Positions 1 to 6,137 of a stretch of DNA of 8,024 bases are shown here, piece by piece (positions within the stretch are counted from its first letter, which is position 1; every line of letters starts with the position of its first letter). The notes beneath the pieces are model-generated. The model was not told where the DNA came from. It saw only the letters and a program-made list of their open reading frames with translations, and ran no database searches. The stretch comes from an uncultured Blautia sp. (lineage in GTDB: Bacteria; Bacillota; Clostridia; Lachnospirales; Lachnospiraceae), in the NCBI GenBank assembly GCA_900541345.1, contig UQJE01000100.1, positions 1 through 8,024 on the forward strand, given 5' to 3'. The translations under genes were made by a program, and so were the position numbers.

Positions 1-322
1 CTTCAAACGGCTTCGTAAGATAATCACAGGCGCCGTCCATCAAAAGCTTTATTTTATCCTCAAGCCCCGACTTTGCGCTTACTACAATAACAGGAATTTC
101 TCTTATTTTTGAGAGCACTTCTTCCCCGGAAAGTCCCGGAAGCATCAGGTCAAGAAGTACCAGATCCGGCGTTTCTTTTTCCAGAAAGAGAAGCGCTTCT
201 GTCCCGGAATAGGCACGGGAAACCTCGTATCCCGCTTTTCGAAGCGCTTCCTCAAGCATATCGCCGATATAAACATCGTCGTCAATAACGAAAATTTTTC
301 CTTTAACTTGCTCATCAGGCAT
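1..322 (-). CDS. Response regulator receiver domain (partial, C-terminus beyond window)
   Basis: The visible 107 residues are a CheY-like receiver domain of a two-component response regulator. Such domains take a phosphoryl group from a partner histidine kinase onto an aspartate and change the activity of the attached output domain. Visible residues: the acidic cluster VIDDD at 12-16, the phospho-acceptor Asp58 in LLDLMLPG, Ser82 in VVSAKSG, and Lys104 in the TKPFE end motif. All core receiver positions are present, so it should be phosphorylatable. The output domain lies outside the window; the LMLPGLSG and LTKPFE style suggests OmpR/PhoB type, but this is inference. The ATG at 322-320 overlaps the end of the upstream dipeptidase gene (stop at 317-315), which suggests translational coupling. 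An in-frame GTG directly upstream (325-323) is an alternative start. No strong Shine-Dalgarno is seen. Confidence 0.9.
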   Translation of the reverse strand, partial: MPDEQVKGKIFVIDDDVYIGDMLEEALRKAGYEVSRAYSGTEALLFLEKETPDLVLLDLMLPGLSGEEVLSKIREIPVIVVSAKSGLEDKIKLLMDGACDYLTKPFE

Positions 323-1802
323 CACTTCTGGAAAATGCGTTTTTCATGAGACAACTGGATGTATAGAGAACTTTATCAAGAAGCTCCTCTGTTTCTTCCT
401 GTACAAAATCAGATATTTCTTGATTTGCAGCTTCAAAAAATGCTGTTTCGTCTTCCGGATTTTGCTCCAGAAACTCTCTGTCAAATTTTTTTATCATCTC
501 AGCAGCCTTACTGCTCACCGCCCCCTGATATCGCTCAATGTGAGAAGCATTTTCTCCAAAATGAGGATCCGCAAGAGCAGCAATCATTCTGTTTGTCCAG
601 TAAAAATTATCTGTTGTGGGCTTTGTATGTGCACCTGCTAAATATGCCGGTGTTTTATTGATTCTTGTATAAAATGGAACCATTTCATTAAACACATTAC
701 TTCCAAGAGCAATCCACTGAATTGCTTTTAAAGACTCCGGCATATATGGACGAATCTGTACCAGTCCCAGCACATTATTACGGTTCACACCGATTGCTCT
801 GTATTTTCCTGCCATCTGACTGTCAAAGCTTTTTCCGTATACATCATACGGTGTTCCCTGATAATGATTGGAAAGCGCCCACTTTACCTCATCAAGTGTG
901 ATTTTTCTTTCCGGCACAAATGCCCAGGGAAGATCATCGCTTTCCGGAGTAAAATCCGCATTCGGACCATCCCACACAAAGGAACGCGAATTAAAATACC
1001 GAAGCATTGCCCATGCACGAGGTGTATTATAAATATGATCTCCATCGTCATGAGAGCCAAAAGCATCTCTTGGATTAAAGATTTCTTCCGGATTCATGCG
1101 ACGGTCAAGATGGTTTTCTTCCACAAGCGTTTTTAAAGTCAAAGAGCACATATGCTCTGCCTGTTCTCCATAGGCATCCTCAAAATCAAAAAAGTCCATT
1201 CCCAACTGATTTGGCATAACAACATATGTATCATCCGGTACTTTTTTTGCAATCCAGTTGTGTCCTCCTATTGTCTCAAACCACCAGATTTCATCTTCAT
1301 CCTGAAATGCAATGCCGTTCATTTCATAAGTTCCGTATGTCTCCAGAAGCATACCAAGACGTTTTACCCCATCTCTTGCAGATGTAATATAAGGAAGGGT
1401 AATCGTCACTATATCTTCTTCGCCAATACCACCTGGTGTTTCTTCTGTATGTTCGTCTCCTTTTTTATAAACAACGAGAGGATCTGCTCCCTGTACCCTG
1501 GCGTTTGAAGTGATCGTTTCTGTAGCAGTCATAGATACATTTTTCTCATTTACACCAAATGCACCCCAGATTCCTTCCGAAGGATCATTATTGGGCATAT
1601 AAGTGTACTTCATCGGATTTTCCGGCAATGGAATTTCCACATGAGAAAGTACAGATTTATAAACTCTTGGCTGATCCTTGGGCAGCATAACCGCAAATCT
1701 CTTCGGGTCAAATTTTCCCGCACAGGAATCCTCATTTCTGGCTACAATAGTAGAGCCGTCATAACTTGCTTTTTTTCCAATTAATATTGTTGTACACGCC
1801 AT
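315..1802 (-). CDS. C69-family dipeptidase (PepD-like)
   Basis: This is a cytoplasmic dipeptidase of peptidase family C69, the PepD group known from lactobacilli. Members are N-terminal-nucleophile hydrolases with broad dipeptide specificity. The start MACTTILIGKKASYDGST places the nucleophile Cys at residue 3, followed by the conserved ARNEDS block (about 21-26). Downstream family-like stretches include WGAFGVNEKNVSMTATET (about 79-96) and ETIGGHNW (about 176-183). No signal peptide or membrane segment is seen, and about 495 residues is close to the usual length. I chose the ATG at 1802: an AGAGG site at 1815-1811 is 8 nt from it but only 2 nt from the earlier in-frame ATG at 1808, which would add Met-Asn. 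The gene ends with tandem TGA TGA stops and overlaps the response regulator start. It follows the BFD-like gene by about 45 nt, probably in the same transcript. Confidence 0.9.
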   Translation of the reverse strand: MACTTILIGKKASYDGSTIVARNEDSCAGKFDPKRFAVMLPKDQPRVYKSVLSHVEIPLPENPMKYTYMPNNDPSEGIWGAFGVNEKNVSMTATETITSNARVQGADPLVVYKKGDEHTEETPGGIGEEDIVTITLPYITSARDGVKRLGMLLETYGTYEMNGIAFQDEDEIWWFETIGGHNWIAKKVPDDTYVVMPNQLGMDFFDFEDAYGEQAEHMCSLTLKTLVEENHLDRRMNPEEIFNPRDAFGSHDDGDHIYNTPRAWAMLRYFNSRSFVWDGPNADFTPESDDLPWAFVPERKITLDEVKWALSNHYQGTPYDVYGKSFDSQMAGKYRAIGVNRNNVLGLVQIRPYMPESLKAIQWIALGSNVFNEMVPFYTRINKTPAYLAGAHTKPTTDNFYWTNRMIAALADPHFGENASHIERYQGAVSSKAAEMIKKFDREFLEQNPEDETAFFEAANQEISDFVQEETEELLDKVLYTSSCLMKNAFSRSDA

Positions 1803-1851
1803 ATTCATTTCCTCTTTTCTTCTGTATTATTTCTGAGTTATATTGGTTGTA

Positions 1852-2049
1852 TTACTTTTGTGTAATTCCTCTTTCTTCCAGAATATCATCAATTAAATAT
1901 CGAATAAACTCTCTGCAGCCTCCGCAGCCTGTACCGAACTTTAACTGTTCCTGCACTTCCTCATAAGTCGTTGCCCCGTTAAGAATGGCATCTTCTATTT
2001 TTCCGTAACTGATATTTTTACAATTACATGCAATTTTATTTCTGTTCAT
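1852..2049 (-). CDS. BFD-like (2Fe-2S)-binding small protein
   Basis: A 65-residue protein of the bacterioferritin-associated ferredoxin (BFD/Fer2_BFD) type. These small domains bind a [2Fe-2S] cluster through four cysteines and pass electrons, for example to bacterioferritin, or occur inside larger oxidoreductases. The four ligands are visible as CNC (Cys8, Cys10) and CGGC (Cys42, Cys45), with the helical stretch DAILNGATTYEEVQEQL between them, as in the family. The length is that of a free-standing domain, not a fragment. An AGAGGG ribosome site at 2062-2057 lies 7 nt before the ATG. It precedes the dipeptidase gene by about 45 nt and probably shares its mRNA. No bacterioferritin or partner oxidoreductase is in the window, so its redox partner is unknown. 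Confidence 0.85.
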   Translation of the reverse strand: MNRNKIACNCKNISYGKIEDAILNGATTYEEVQEQLKFGTGCGGCREFIRYLIDDILEERGITQK

Positions 2050-2342
2050 AATCTATCCCTCTTTTCTGAAACTTTCTGTTCATGTTTTTTATATTGTACA
2101 AGCATGGTCATCTTTTGTTCTTATAAGCATTTTACGATATTTTGCCTCTTTTGTATAGCCTCTTTCTCTCTGCAATGAAAAAATACGAATTGCTCCAACC
2201 ATTCTCCAAAGACCGCAAACAGCAAAAGAAACTGTTATAAAACAACTAAGGGAGATGCACAAATAACTGCGTATCTCCCTATATCCTCTGTCCAACAAGC
2301 TTATACTATTGTATTTATATTGAACACTACAATTAATTTATT
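2050..2342. other. Gene-poor gap between the thi operon terminator and the BFD-like gene
   Basis: With the terminator stem next to it, this gap spans about 340 bp. It contains the perfect hairpin at 2249-2280 listed separately. A weak promoter-like pair on the minus strand, TTGTAG (near 2334) and TAGTAT (near 2308), has 18-bp spacing and could start a transcript for the BFD-dipeptidase genes or for a short leader RNA. An open frame on the minus strand (2089-2298, TTG start) has one hydrophobic segment, but no ribosome site and no family resemblance I can see, so it is not called as a gene. The promoter for the BFD gene is not clear. Confidence 0.4.
2249..2280 (-). terminator. Candidate hairpin, possible weak terminator or leader structure
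   Basis: An 8-bp perfect inverted repeat AGGGAGAT (2249-2256) / ATCTCCCT (2273-2280) with a 16-nt loop. Read on the minus strand it is followed by a moderately T-rich stretch (TAGTTGTTTTATAA). That would suit a backup terminator for the thi operon or a leader hairpin for the BFD-dipeptidase transcript. The T tract is broken and does not start directly at the stem, so termination is uncertain. Confidence 0.35.
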
Positions 2343-2385
2343 AAAAGCATGGCAATTTTGAAAATAACTCGCAAAATCACCATGC
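2343..2385 (-). terminator. Rho-independent terminator of the thi operon
   Basis: Directly downstream of the thiD stop codon. On the minus strand the RNA forms a 14-bp stem: GCATGGTGATTTTG (2385-2372) pairs with CAAAATTGCCATGC (2360-2347), the two central positions being G-U wobbles, with an 11-nt loop. TTTTAATAAATT follows. Read from the plus strand the same two positions become A-C mismatches, so the structure suits minus-strand transcription. A T run is nevertheless present on the plus side as well. Confidence 0.85.
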
Positions 2386-2393
2386 TTTTTTAA

Positions 2394-3209
2394 TTAACAT
2401 TTAGAATTTTTTGCATATTCCCCCTGAAGATCAAACCCGTGATTCATAGGCCCGGAACCTTTCCCCAAATCAAGCATCGCGGCAAGAGCCTCAGAAATAT
2501 AGTCTTTTGCTCTCCGAACAGCTTCCGCCAAAGTAAATCCCTTCGCAAGATTAGAGGCAATGGCGCTGGAAAGTGTACAGCCGGTACCATGTGTATTTGA
2601 ATTATGGATCCGTTTTCCCTCAAACCACTGAAATCTGCCATTTTCATAAAGCAAATCATTGGCATCATTGATACTGTGACCGCCTTTAAGCAAAACTGCA
2701 CAATGATTGTCATCTCCAATCTTCTTTGCAGCAATGAGCATATCCTCTTTTGTTTCAACAGCCATACCGGAGAGAACTTCTGCTTCCGGAATATTTGGTG
2801 TCACAAGAACAGCAATTGGAAGCAGCTCTTTAATCAGAGTCTGAACCGCATCATTTTTTATCAAAGCAGAGCCGGAAGTTGCTACCATTACAGGATCAAC
2901 TACCACATTATTTGCATGGTAATATCTCAATCTGTCAGCAATCACACGGATCAACTCACCTGATGATACCATGCCGATTTTCACCGCATCCGGATAAATA
3001 TCTTCAAATATAGCATCAAGCTGTTTTTCCAGAAAATCAGGCGTAACCTCCTGAATTGCTCTTACCCCTGTTGTATTCTGGGCAGTAAGCGCTGTAACAG
3101 CACTCATACCATAAACTCCATTCATGATCATCGTCTTCAGATCTGCCTGAATCCCCGCGCCTCCGCTGCAGTCACTTCCTGCAATCGTCAATGCTGTTTT
3201 TAAATTCAT
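2394..3209 (-). CDS. thiD: Hydroxymethylpyrimidine/phosphomethylpyrimidine kinase
   Basis: ThiD phosphorylates 4-amino-5-hydroxymethyl-2-methylpyrimidine (HMP) to HMP-P and then to HMP-PP, the pyrimidine partner used by ThiE, in the cytosol. The 271-residue ribokinase-fold protein has the N-terminal substrate motif IAGSDCSGGAGIQAD (9-23), DPVM (105-108) and the C-terminal ATP/anion-hole motif HGTGCTLSSAIA (207-218), with Cys211 at the position used as active-site residue in ThiD enzymes. The length is normal. A GAAAGG ribosome site (3226-3221) lies 11 nt before the ATG, a rather long spacing. It is the last gene of the operon, 62 nt after the HAD gene and just before a strong terminator. A pyridoxine-type kinase is a related alternative, but the motifs and operon context favour ThiD. 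Confidence 0.95.
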   Translation of the reverse strand: MNLKTALTIAGSDCSGGAGIQADLKTMIMNGVYGMSAVTALTAQNTTGVRAIQEVTPDFLEKQLDAIFEDIYPDAVKIGMVSSGELIRVIADRLRYYHANNVVVDPVMVATSGSALIKNDAVQTLIKELLPIAVLVTPNIPEAEVLSGMAVETKEDMLIAAKKIGDDNHCAVLLKGGHSINDANDLLYENGRFQWFEGKRIHNSNTHGTGCTLSSAIASNLAKGFTLAEAVRRAKDYISEALAAMLDLGKGSGPMNHGFDLQGEYAKNSKC

Positions 3210-3271
3210 ACTTGCATTTTCCTTTCTTAAAATCGCTGTTTCTTAAACACACCTTACATCTATAATCTTAC

Positions 3272-3931
3272 CTAACCGGAAATAAACTCCCAAAAATCTT
3301 TTGTATGCACAAAATTCACCAGATAACAATCAGCCAGGCGGCGAATTTCCTCTTGATATTTCTCACTTTCATCATATACGGCTATTACTGAAAAACCATC
3401 TCTCCTTGCTGTCAAAGCTGCATGAAATGCATCTTCAAATACAACCGTTGTATTTCGTTCAGCTCCACAGGCCTCCATTGCTTGCCGAAAAATAAATGGT
3501 TCCTCCTTGCCATGCCCGATTTCGCTGCAGGTGAAAATCGCATCAAAATATTGACTCATTCCACACCTCTTCAAAGCCGCTTCTATCTGATACCGTTCAG
3601 AAGCTGTGGCAATACACATGGAAATCCCCGCTTTTTTCATATGTTCCAGAAACTCACAAACCCCAGGTTTCGGTAAAATCTCACTAAGATAAAAATGCTC
3701 AACCATCTGATTGATACCTTTCATGATTCCTTCCGTTGAAAGTGGCAAATTATACTCTCTCCGCAAATAACAGGCTGCCTGATAAAGGCTTAGCGTTCTG
3801 ACGGCTTCACGCATAGACGGCTTCGGCTCTTTTCCAAGGGAGCGAAGATAACGTTCTCCAATCTCATCCCAGATAAACATAGAATCAAACAAAGTTCCAT
3901 CAAAATCAAAAATCGCACATTTTATATTCAT
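3272..3931 (-). CDS. HAD-superfamily phosphatase, candidate thiamin-phosphate phosphatase
   Basis: A 219-residue HAD hydrolase of the beta-phosphoglucomutase-like subfamily. Motif I is FDFDGTLFDS, with nucleophile Asp9 and acid/base Asp11; motif II lies in IATASE (109-111); Lys142 is in GHGKEEP; motif IV is VFEDA (Glu166, Asp167). A helical cap domain sits between motif I and about residue 80. All catalytic residues are present, so it should be an active phosphatase. The ATG at 3931 overlaps the thiE stop by four bases (ATGA), which fixes this start against an upstream in-frame one at 3973 that would run 46 nt into thiE. The substrate cannot be read from sequence. Its place between thiE and thiD, and the known use of HAD phosphatases to dephosphorylate thiamin monophosphate in organisms that then use thiamin pyrophosphokinase, suggest thiamin phosphate. 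HMP-P, thiazole phosphate or a housekeeping sugar phosphate remain possible. Confidence 0.88.
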   Translation of the reverse strand: MNIKCAIFDFDGTLFDSMFIWDEIGERYLRSLGKEPKPSMREAVRTLSLYQAACYLRREYNLPLSTEGIMKGINQMVEHFYLSEILPKPGVCEFLEHMKKAGISMCIATASERYQIEAALKRCGMSQYFDAIFTCSEIGHGKEEPFIFRQAMEACGAERNTTVVFEDAFHAALTARRDGFSVIAVYDESEKYQEEIRRLADCYLVNFVHTKDFWEFISG

Positions 3932-4569
3932 CCCTTTACCATCTCTTCCGACAGCCTGCGAAGCATGCAGCATTCATCTTCGATATTCTCTGCTGCAAAA
4001 ATCGCACTGACCAGAGCAACTCCATCAACTCCTGTGCCGGAAAGCTGAGATATATTTGCTTTACTGATACCTCCAATCGCAACGACAGGAATATCTACAG
4101 CAGAACAAATATCCCGAAGAACCTGTCTTGACAGAACTTCTGCGTCTGATTTTGTAGAAGTTGAAAATACCGCTCCAACACCCAGATAATCTGCACCACT
4201 TTTTACGGCTTCCAGAGCTTCTTCTACTGAATGGGCAGAAACACCGATTATCATACCTTTTCCAACTCTCTGTCGAACCTGGGAAGCTTCCATATCTTTC
4301 TGTCCCACATGAACCCCATCCGCATGACATTTGATTGCAATTTCTACATTATCATTTATCAGAAACGGAACCTTATATTTTTTACAAAGAGCTGCCATCT
4401 CTATTGATTCTCTCAGAAAATCTTCCTCATTTAAATCTTTTTCACGGAGCTGAATGCAGGTTGCGCCGCCTTTTAAGGCAGCTTCAACCTGTTCGTATAA
4501 ACTTTGTCTGCCTGTCCATGCTCTGTCTGTAACAGCATAGAGAAGCATTGTTTTTTTATCGCACTTCAT
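3928..4569 (-). CDS. thiE: Thiamin phosphate synthase
   Basis: ThiE joins HMP-PP and thiazole phosphate to give thiamin monophosphate and pyrophosphate. Motifs of this TIM-barrel family are all present: YAVTDR (11-16), QLREKD (40-45), INDN (71-74), DGVHVGQKD (84-92), GVSAHS (109-114), a GAVFSTSTKSDA loop (132-143, pyrophosphate binding; the family consensus is closer to GPIFPTxTK), VAIGGI (163-168) and a late VSA phosphate contact. The 213-residue length is normal. I prefer the ATG at 4569, which has AAAGG 8-9 nt upstream inside thiM; this start overlaps thiM by 14 nt. A GTG at 4578 has the ribosome site too close, and an ATG at 4548 has none. TenI-type paralogs look similar, but the complete motif set and the neighbouring thiM and thiD support a real synthase. 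Confidence 0.94.
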   Translation of the reverse strand: MKCDKKTMLLYAVTDRAWTGRQSLYEQVEAALKGGATCIQLREKDLNEEDFLRESIEMAALCKKYKVPFLINDNVEIAIKCHADGVHVGQKDMEASQVRQRVGKGMIIGVSAHSVEEALEAVKSGADYLGVGAVFSTSTKSDAEVLSRQVLRDICSAVDIPVVAIGGISKANISQLSGTGVDGVALVSAIFAAENIEDECCMLRRLSEEMVKG

Positions 4570-5377
4570 ATTTTGCACCTTTCCCCAACCTTTCCGGAGT
4601 CATATTATAAACTGCATCAATAATATAGTTTCGATACGTGGCATTTCCGTCCATTTCTTTAAGTCTGCTATACGCCACCTCACCGGCGTAACCCATAGTA
4701 CAAACAGCTGCGACACACGCTTCCAACAGACATTCTGGATTTGCCGCTGCAAAAGCAGCCGTCATAGATGAAAGCTGACAGCCTGTTCCTGTAATAGAAG
4801 CCATCATAGAATGTCCGTTACGGATACAATATGCTTTTTTACTATCCGCAACAATATCAATTGCACCGGTAATCACAATAACAGCCCCTGCTTTTTCTGC
4901 AAATGCTTTGGCAAAAGCAACGGCTCCTTCCAGGTTTTCTTCCGTTATTTTATCTGCCACATCTGCATCTACCCCTTTTGTTGTCCCACTTCCGGACGCA
5001 AGCGTTTTAATTTCAGAAATATTACCACGAATCACAGAAAACTTCACTTCTTTCAGAAGTCTTCTTGCTGTATCTGTCCGCAGCTTAGACGCTCCCGCAC
5101 CCACCGGATCCAACACAACGTGATGATGCAATTCATTTGACCGTTTGCCCGCAATCAGCATGGCATCGATTGTTCTCGTATTCAGTGTCCCGATATTAAT
5201 ATTCAGTCCTGCGCAAATCTCTGTAATCTCTGCAGCTTCATTCTTATCATCAGCCATGATAGGGGAAGCTCCACAGGCAAGCACAATGTTTGCACAATCG
5301 TTGACTGTCACATAATTTGTAATATTATGAATAAGCGGATTTTTCTTCCTCACATTTTCAAGCATATTCTCAAGCAT
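4556..5377 (-). CDS. thiM: Hydroxyethylthiazole kinase
   Basis: ThiM phosphorylates 4-methyl-5-(2-hydroxyethyl)thiazole (HET), a salvaged precursor, to the thiazole phosphate used by ThiE. The 273-residue protein carries the family blocks HNITNYVTVNDCAN (17-30), SPIMADD (38-44), LDPVGAGAS (89-97), RGN (117-119) and TGTGCQLS (196-203), with Cys200 at the active-site position. A GGGAG ribosome site (5390-5386) is 8 nt from the ATG at 5377. The first 24 bases are a tandem near-duplicate of 12 bases, giving MLEN-MLEN, so a second in-frame ATG lies at 5365 and starts could be heterogeneous. The gene begins 18 nt after thiW and overlaps thiE. It directly follows the probable HET importer, which makes a salvage role very likely. 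Confidence 0.96.
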   Translation of the reverse strand: MLENMLENVRKKNPLIHNITNYVTVNDCANIVLACGASPIMADDKNEAAEITEICAGLNINIGTLNTRTIDAMLIAGKRSNELHHHVVLDPVGAGASKLRTDTARRLLKEVKFSVIRGNISEIKTLASGSGTTKGVDADVADKITEENLEGAVAFAKAFAEKAGAVIVITGAIDIVADSKKAYCIRNGHSMMASITGTGCQLSSMTAAFAAANPECLLEACVAAVCTMGYAGEVAYSRLKEMDGNATYRNYIIDAVYNMTPERLGKGAKYEVR

Positions 5378-5395
5378 ATTTCTTTCTCCCAGTTA

Positions 5396-5908
5396 TCAAA
5401 CAGATTCCTGCATGGTATGCAGAACATTCGATTTTTTCAAGCTGTAAAGCAGAACTGCAGAAATAACCGCTCCACCAACAGTAGAAATTAAAAACGGAAC
5501 GATATAGGCATAAAAAGCAAGACCGGATGCACTTTGTCCCATAAAAAGAATTGCCATAGGATACGCACACAGTCCGCCAAGGATTGCTGTGCCAAATACT
5601 TCTCCAGCAAGCGTTCCGAAAAGATTTCCGGTTTTACTGTAAACCAGCCCACACAGCAAAGCTCCAAACATACTTCCCGGAAAAGCCATAAGGCTTCCAA
5701 GTCCAAGCAGATTTCGAATCAGAGAAGCTCCAAAGGCAACACCTACTCCATAGCCCGGTCCCAAGAGAACCGCACACAGTATGTTGATCATATGCTGTAC
5801 CGGAGCACACTTACTCCCAAATACAGGAAAAGAAAACAGGCTTCCCACAACGGCAACTGCACAGAAAACACCGGCTATCGATAATTTTTTAATGTTTATT
5901 TTTGTCAT
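5396..5908 (-). CDS. thiW: ThiW, ECF transporter S component for thiazole
   Basis: A 170-residue hydrophobic integral membrane protein of the ThiW family, the substrate-binding (S) subunit of an energy-coupling-factor transporter predicted to import the thiazole moiety (HET). The family core is clear in the stretches KCAPVQHMINILCAVLLGPG (33-52), SLIRNLLGLGSLMAFPGSMF (62-81) and GEVFGTAILGGLCAYPMA (102-119). Five to six membrane segments are expected, roughly at 9-30, 38-58, 76-92, 100-122 and 130-156. An AAAGGAG ribosome site (5924-5918) is 9 nt from the ATG. It is the first gene after the TPP riboswitch leader. The shared ATPase and EcfT subunits are not in the window and must be encoded elsewhere. 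HET specificity is inferred from family and from the adjacent thiM. Confidence 0.93.
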   Translation of the reverse strand: MTKINIKKLSIAGVFCAVAVVGSLFSFPVFGSKCAPVQHMINILCAVLLGPGYGVGVAFGASLIRNLLGLGSLMAFPGSMFGALLCGLVYSKTGNLFGTLAGEVFGTAILGGLCAYPMAILFMGQSASGLAFYAYIVPFLISTVGGAVISAVLLYSLKKSNVLHTMQESV

Positions 5909-5947
5909 ATTTATTTTCTCCTTTGAGTTAATCAGGAAACGGCTGTA

Positions 5948-6055
5948 ATCAGCGACGCTTCCAAAATAGATATAGTTATCCCTTGATAACTACGGAAGTT
6001 CGGTCGATACTTTCTGGTATCCTCTCACGCCGGAACACGGCTTCCCATCGCTGAT
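5948..6055 (-). ncRNA. Second structured leader element, TPP-aptamer-like 5' half
   Basis: The element is closed by an 8-bp pairing, ATCAGCGA (6055-6048 on the minus strand) with TCGCTGAT (5955-5948). Inside, in RNA order, are hairpins GCCG/CGGC, GATAC/GTATC and TAGTTATC/GATAACTA (AAGG loop), plus CTTCC pairing with a flanking GGAAG. Its 5' half parallels the TPP aptamer upstream: GGGAAGC, GTGTT, TGAGAGGA, a short hairpin, TCGACC, against GGGGAGC, GTGTT, TGAGAGGA, hairpin, TCGACC in the true aptamer. TGAGA is the pyrimidine-recognition motif of TPP riboswitches. The pyrophosphate-sensing part (CCTGAT, GGATAATGCC) is absent, although a CCGTAG remains. This could be a diverged second aptamer or a decayed duplicate; ligand and function are unknown. 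Confidence 0.5.
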
Positions 6056-6067
6056 ATACAAAACTCA

Positions 6068-6113
6068 GGGCGCTCCCCCTCAGTCCGCCACATAAGTGGT
6101 CTCCGCTCCCCCT
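6068..6113. repeat. GC-rich repeat-like island in the thiW leader
   Basis: A sharply GC-rich patch inside an AT-rich leader. The 10-mer CGCTCCCCCT occurs twice as a direct repeat (6071-6080 and 6104-6113), flanking CAGTC and a small hairpin CCAC/GTGG (6088-6091/6096-6099, loop ATAA). From memory, the layout GCTCCCCCTCAGTC, hairpin, GCTCCCCC resembles small palindromic repeats scattered in genomes of gut Clostridia, which would make this a truncated copy that landed in the leader. That family match is inference and cannot be confirmed without a search. It could instead be a structural part of the leader RNA. Confidence 0.4.
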
Positions 6114-6137
6114 TTCTCAAAGATAATCAAACATAAT

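Noticed and set aside
359..661. Plus-strand frame antisense to the dipeptidase gene
   Set aside because: The minus-strand C69 peptidase is clearly coding here; the plus frame has no recognisable motif and is an antisense shadow, as are the other plus-strand frames within thiD, HAD, thiE, thiM and thiW.
2089..2298. A 69-codon minus-strand frame with a TTG start and one hydrophobic stretch
   Set aside because: No ribosome site, no family resemblance, and it runs through the hairpin at 2249-2280; treated as a chance frame in the gap.
3932..3973. Upstream in-frame start for the HAD gene adding 14 residues
   Set aside because: It would lie inside thiE, and the added residues precede the usual HAD N-terminus; the ATGA overlap start at 3931 places motif I at residues 8-17 as normal for the family.
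4570..4578. GTG start for thiE
   Set aside because: The ribosome site AAAGG is directly adjacent to it, which is too close; the ATG at 4569 has proper spacing.
5940..6060. Second leader element as a T-box, cobalamin, FMN, SAM or THF riboswitch
   Set aside because: None of the conserved cores I know for these classes is present; the only match is to the 5' half of the TPP aptamer.
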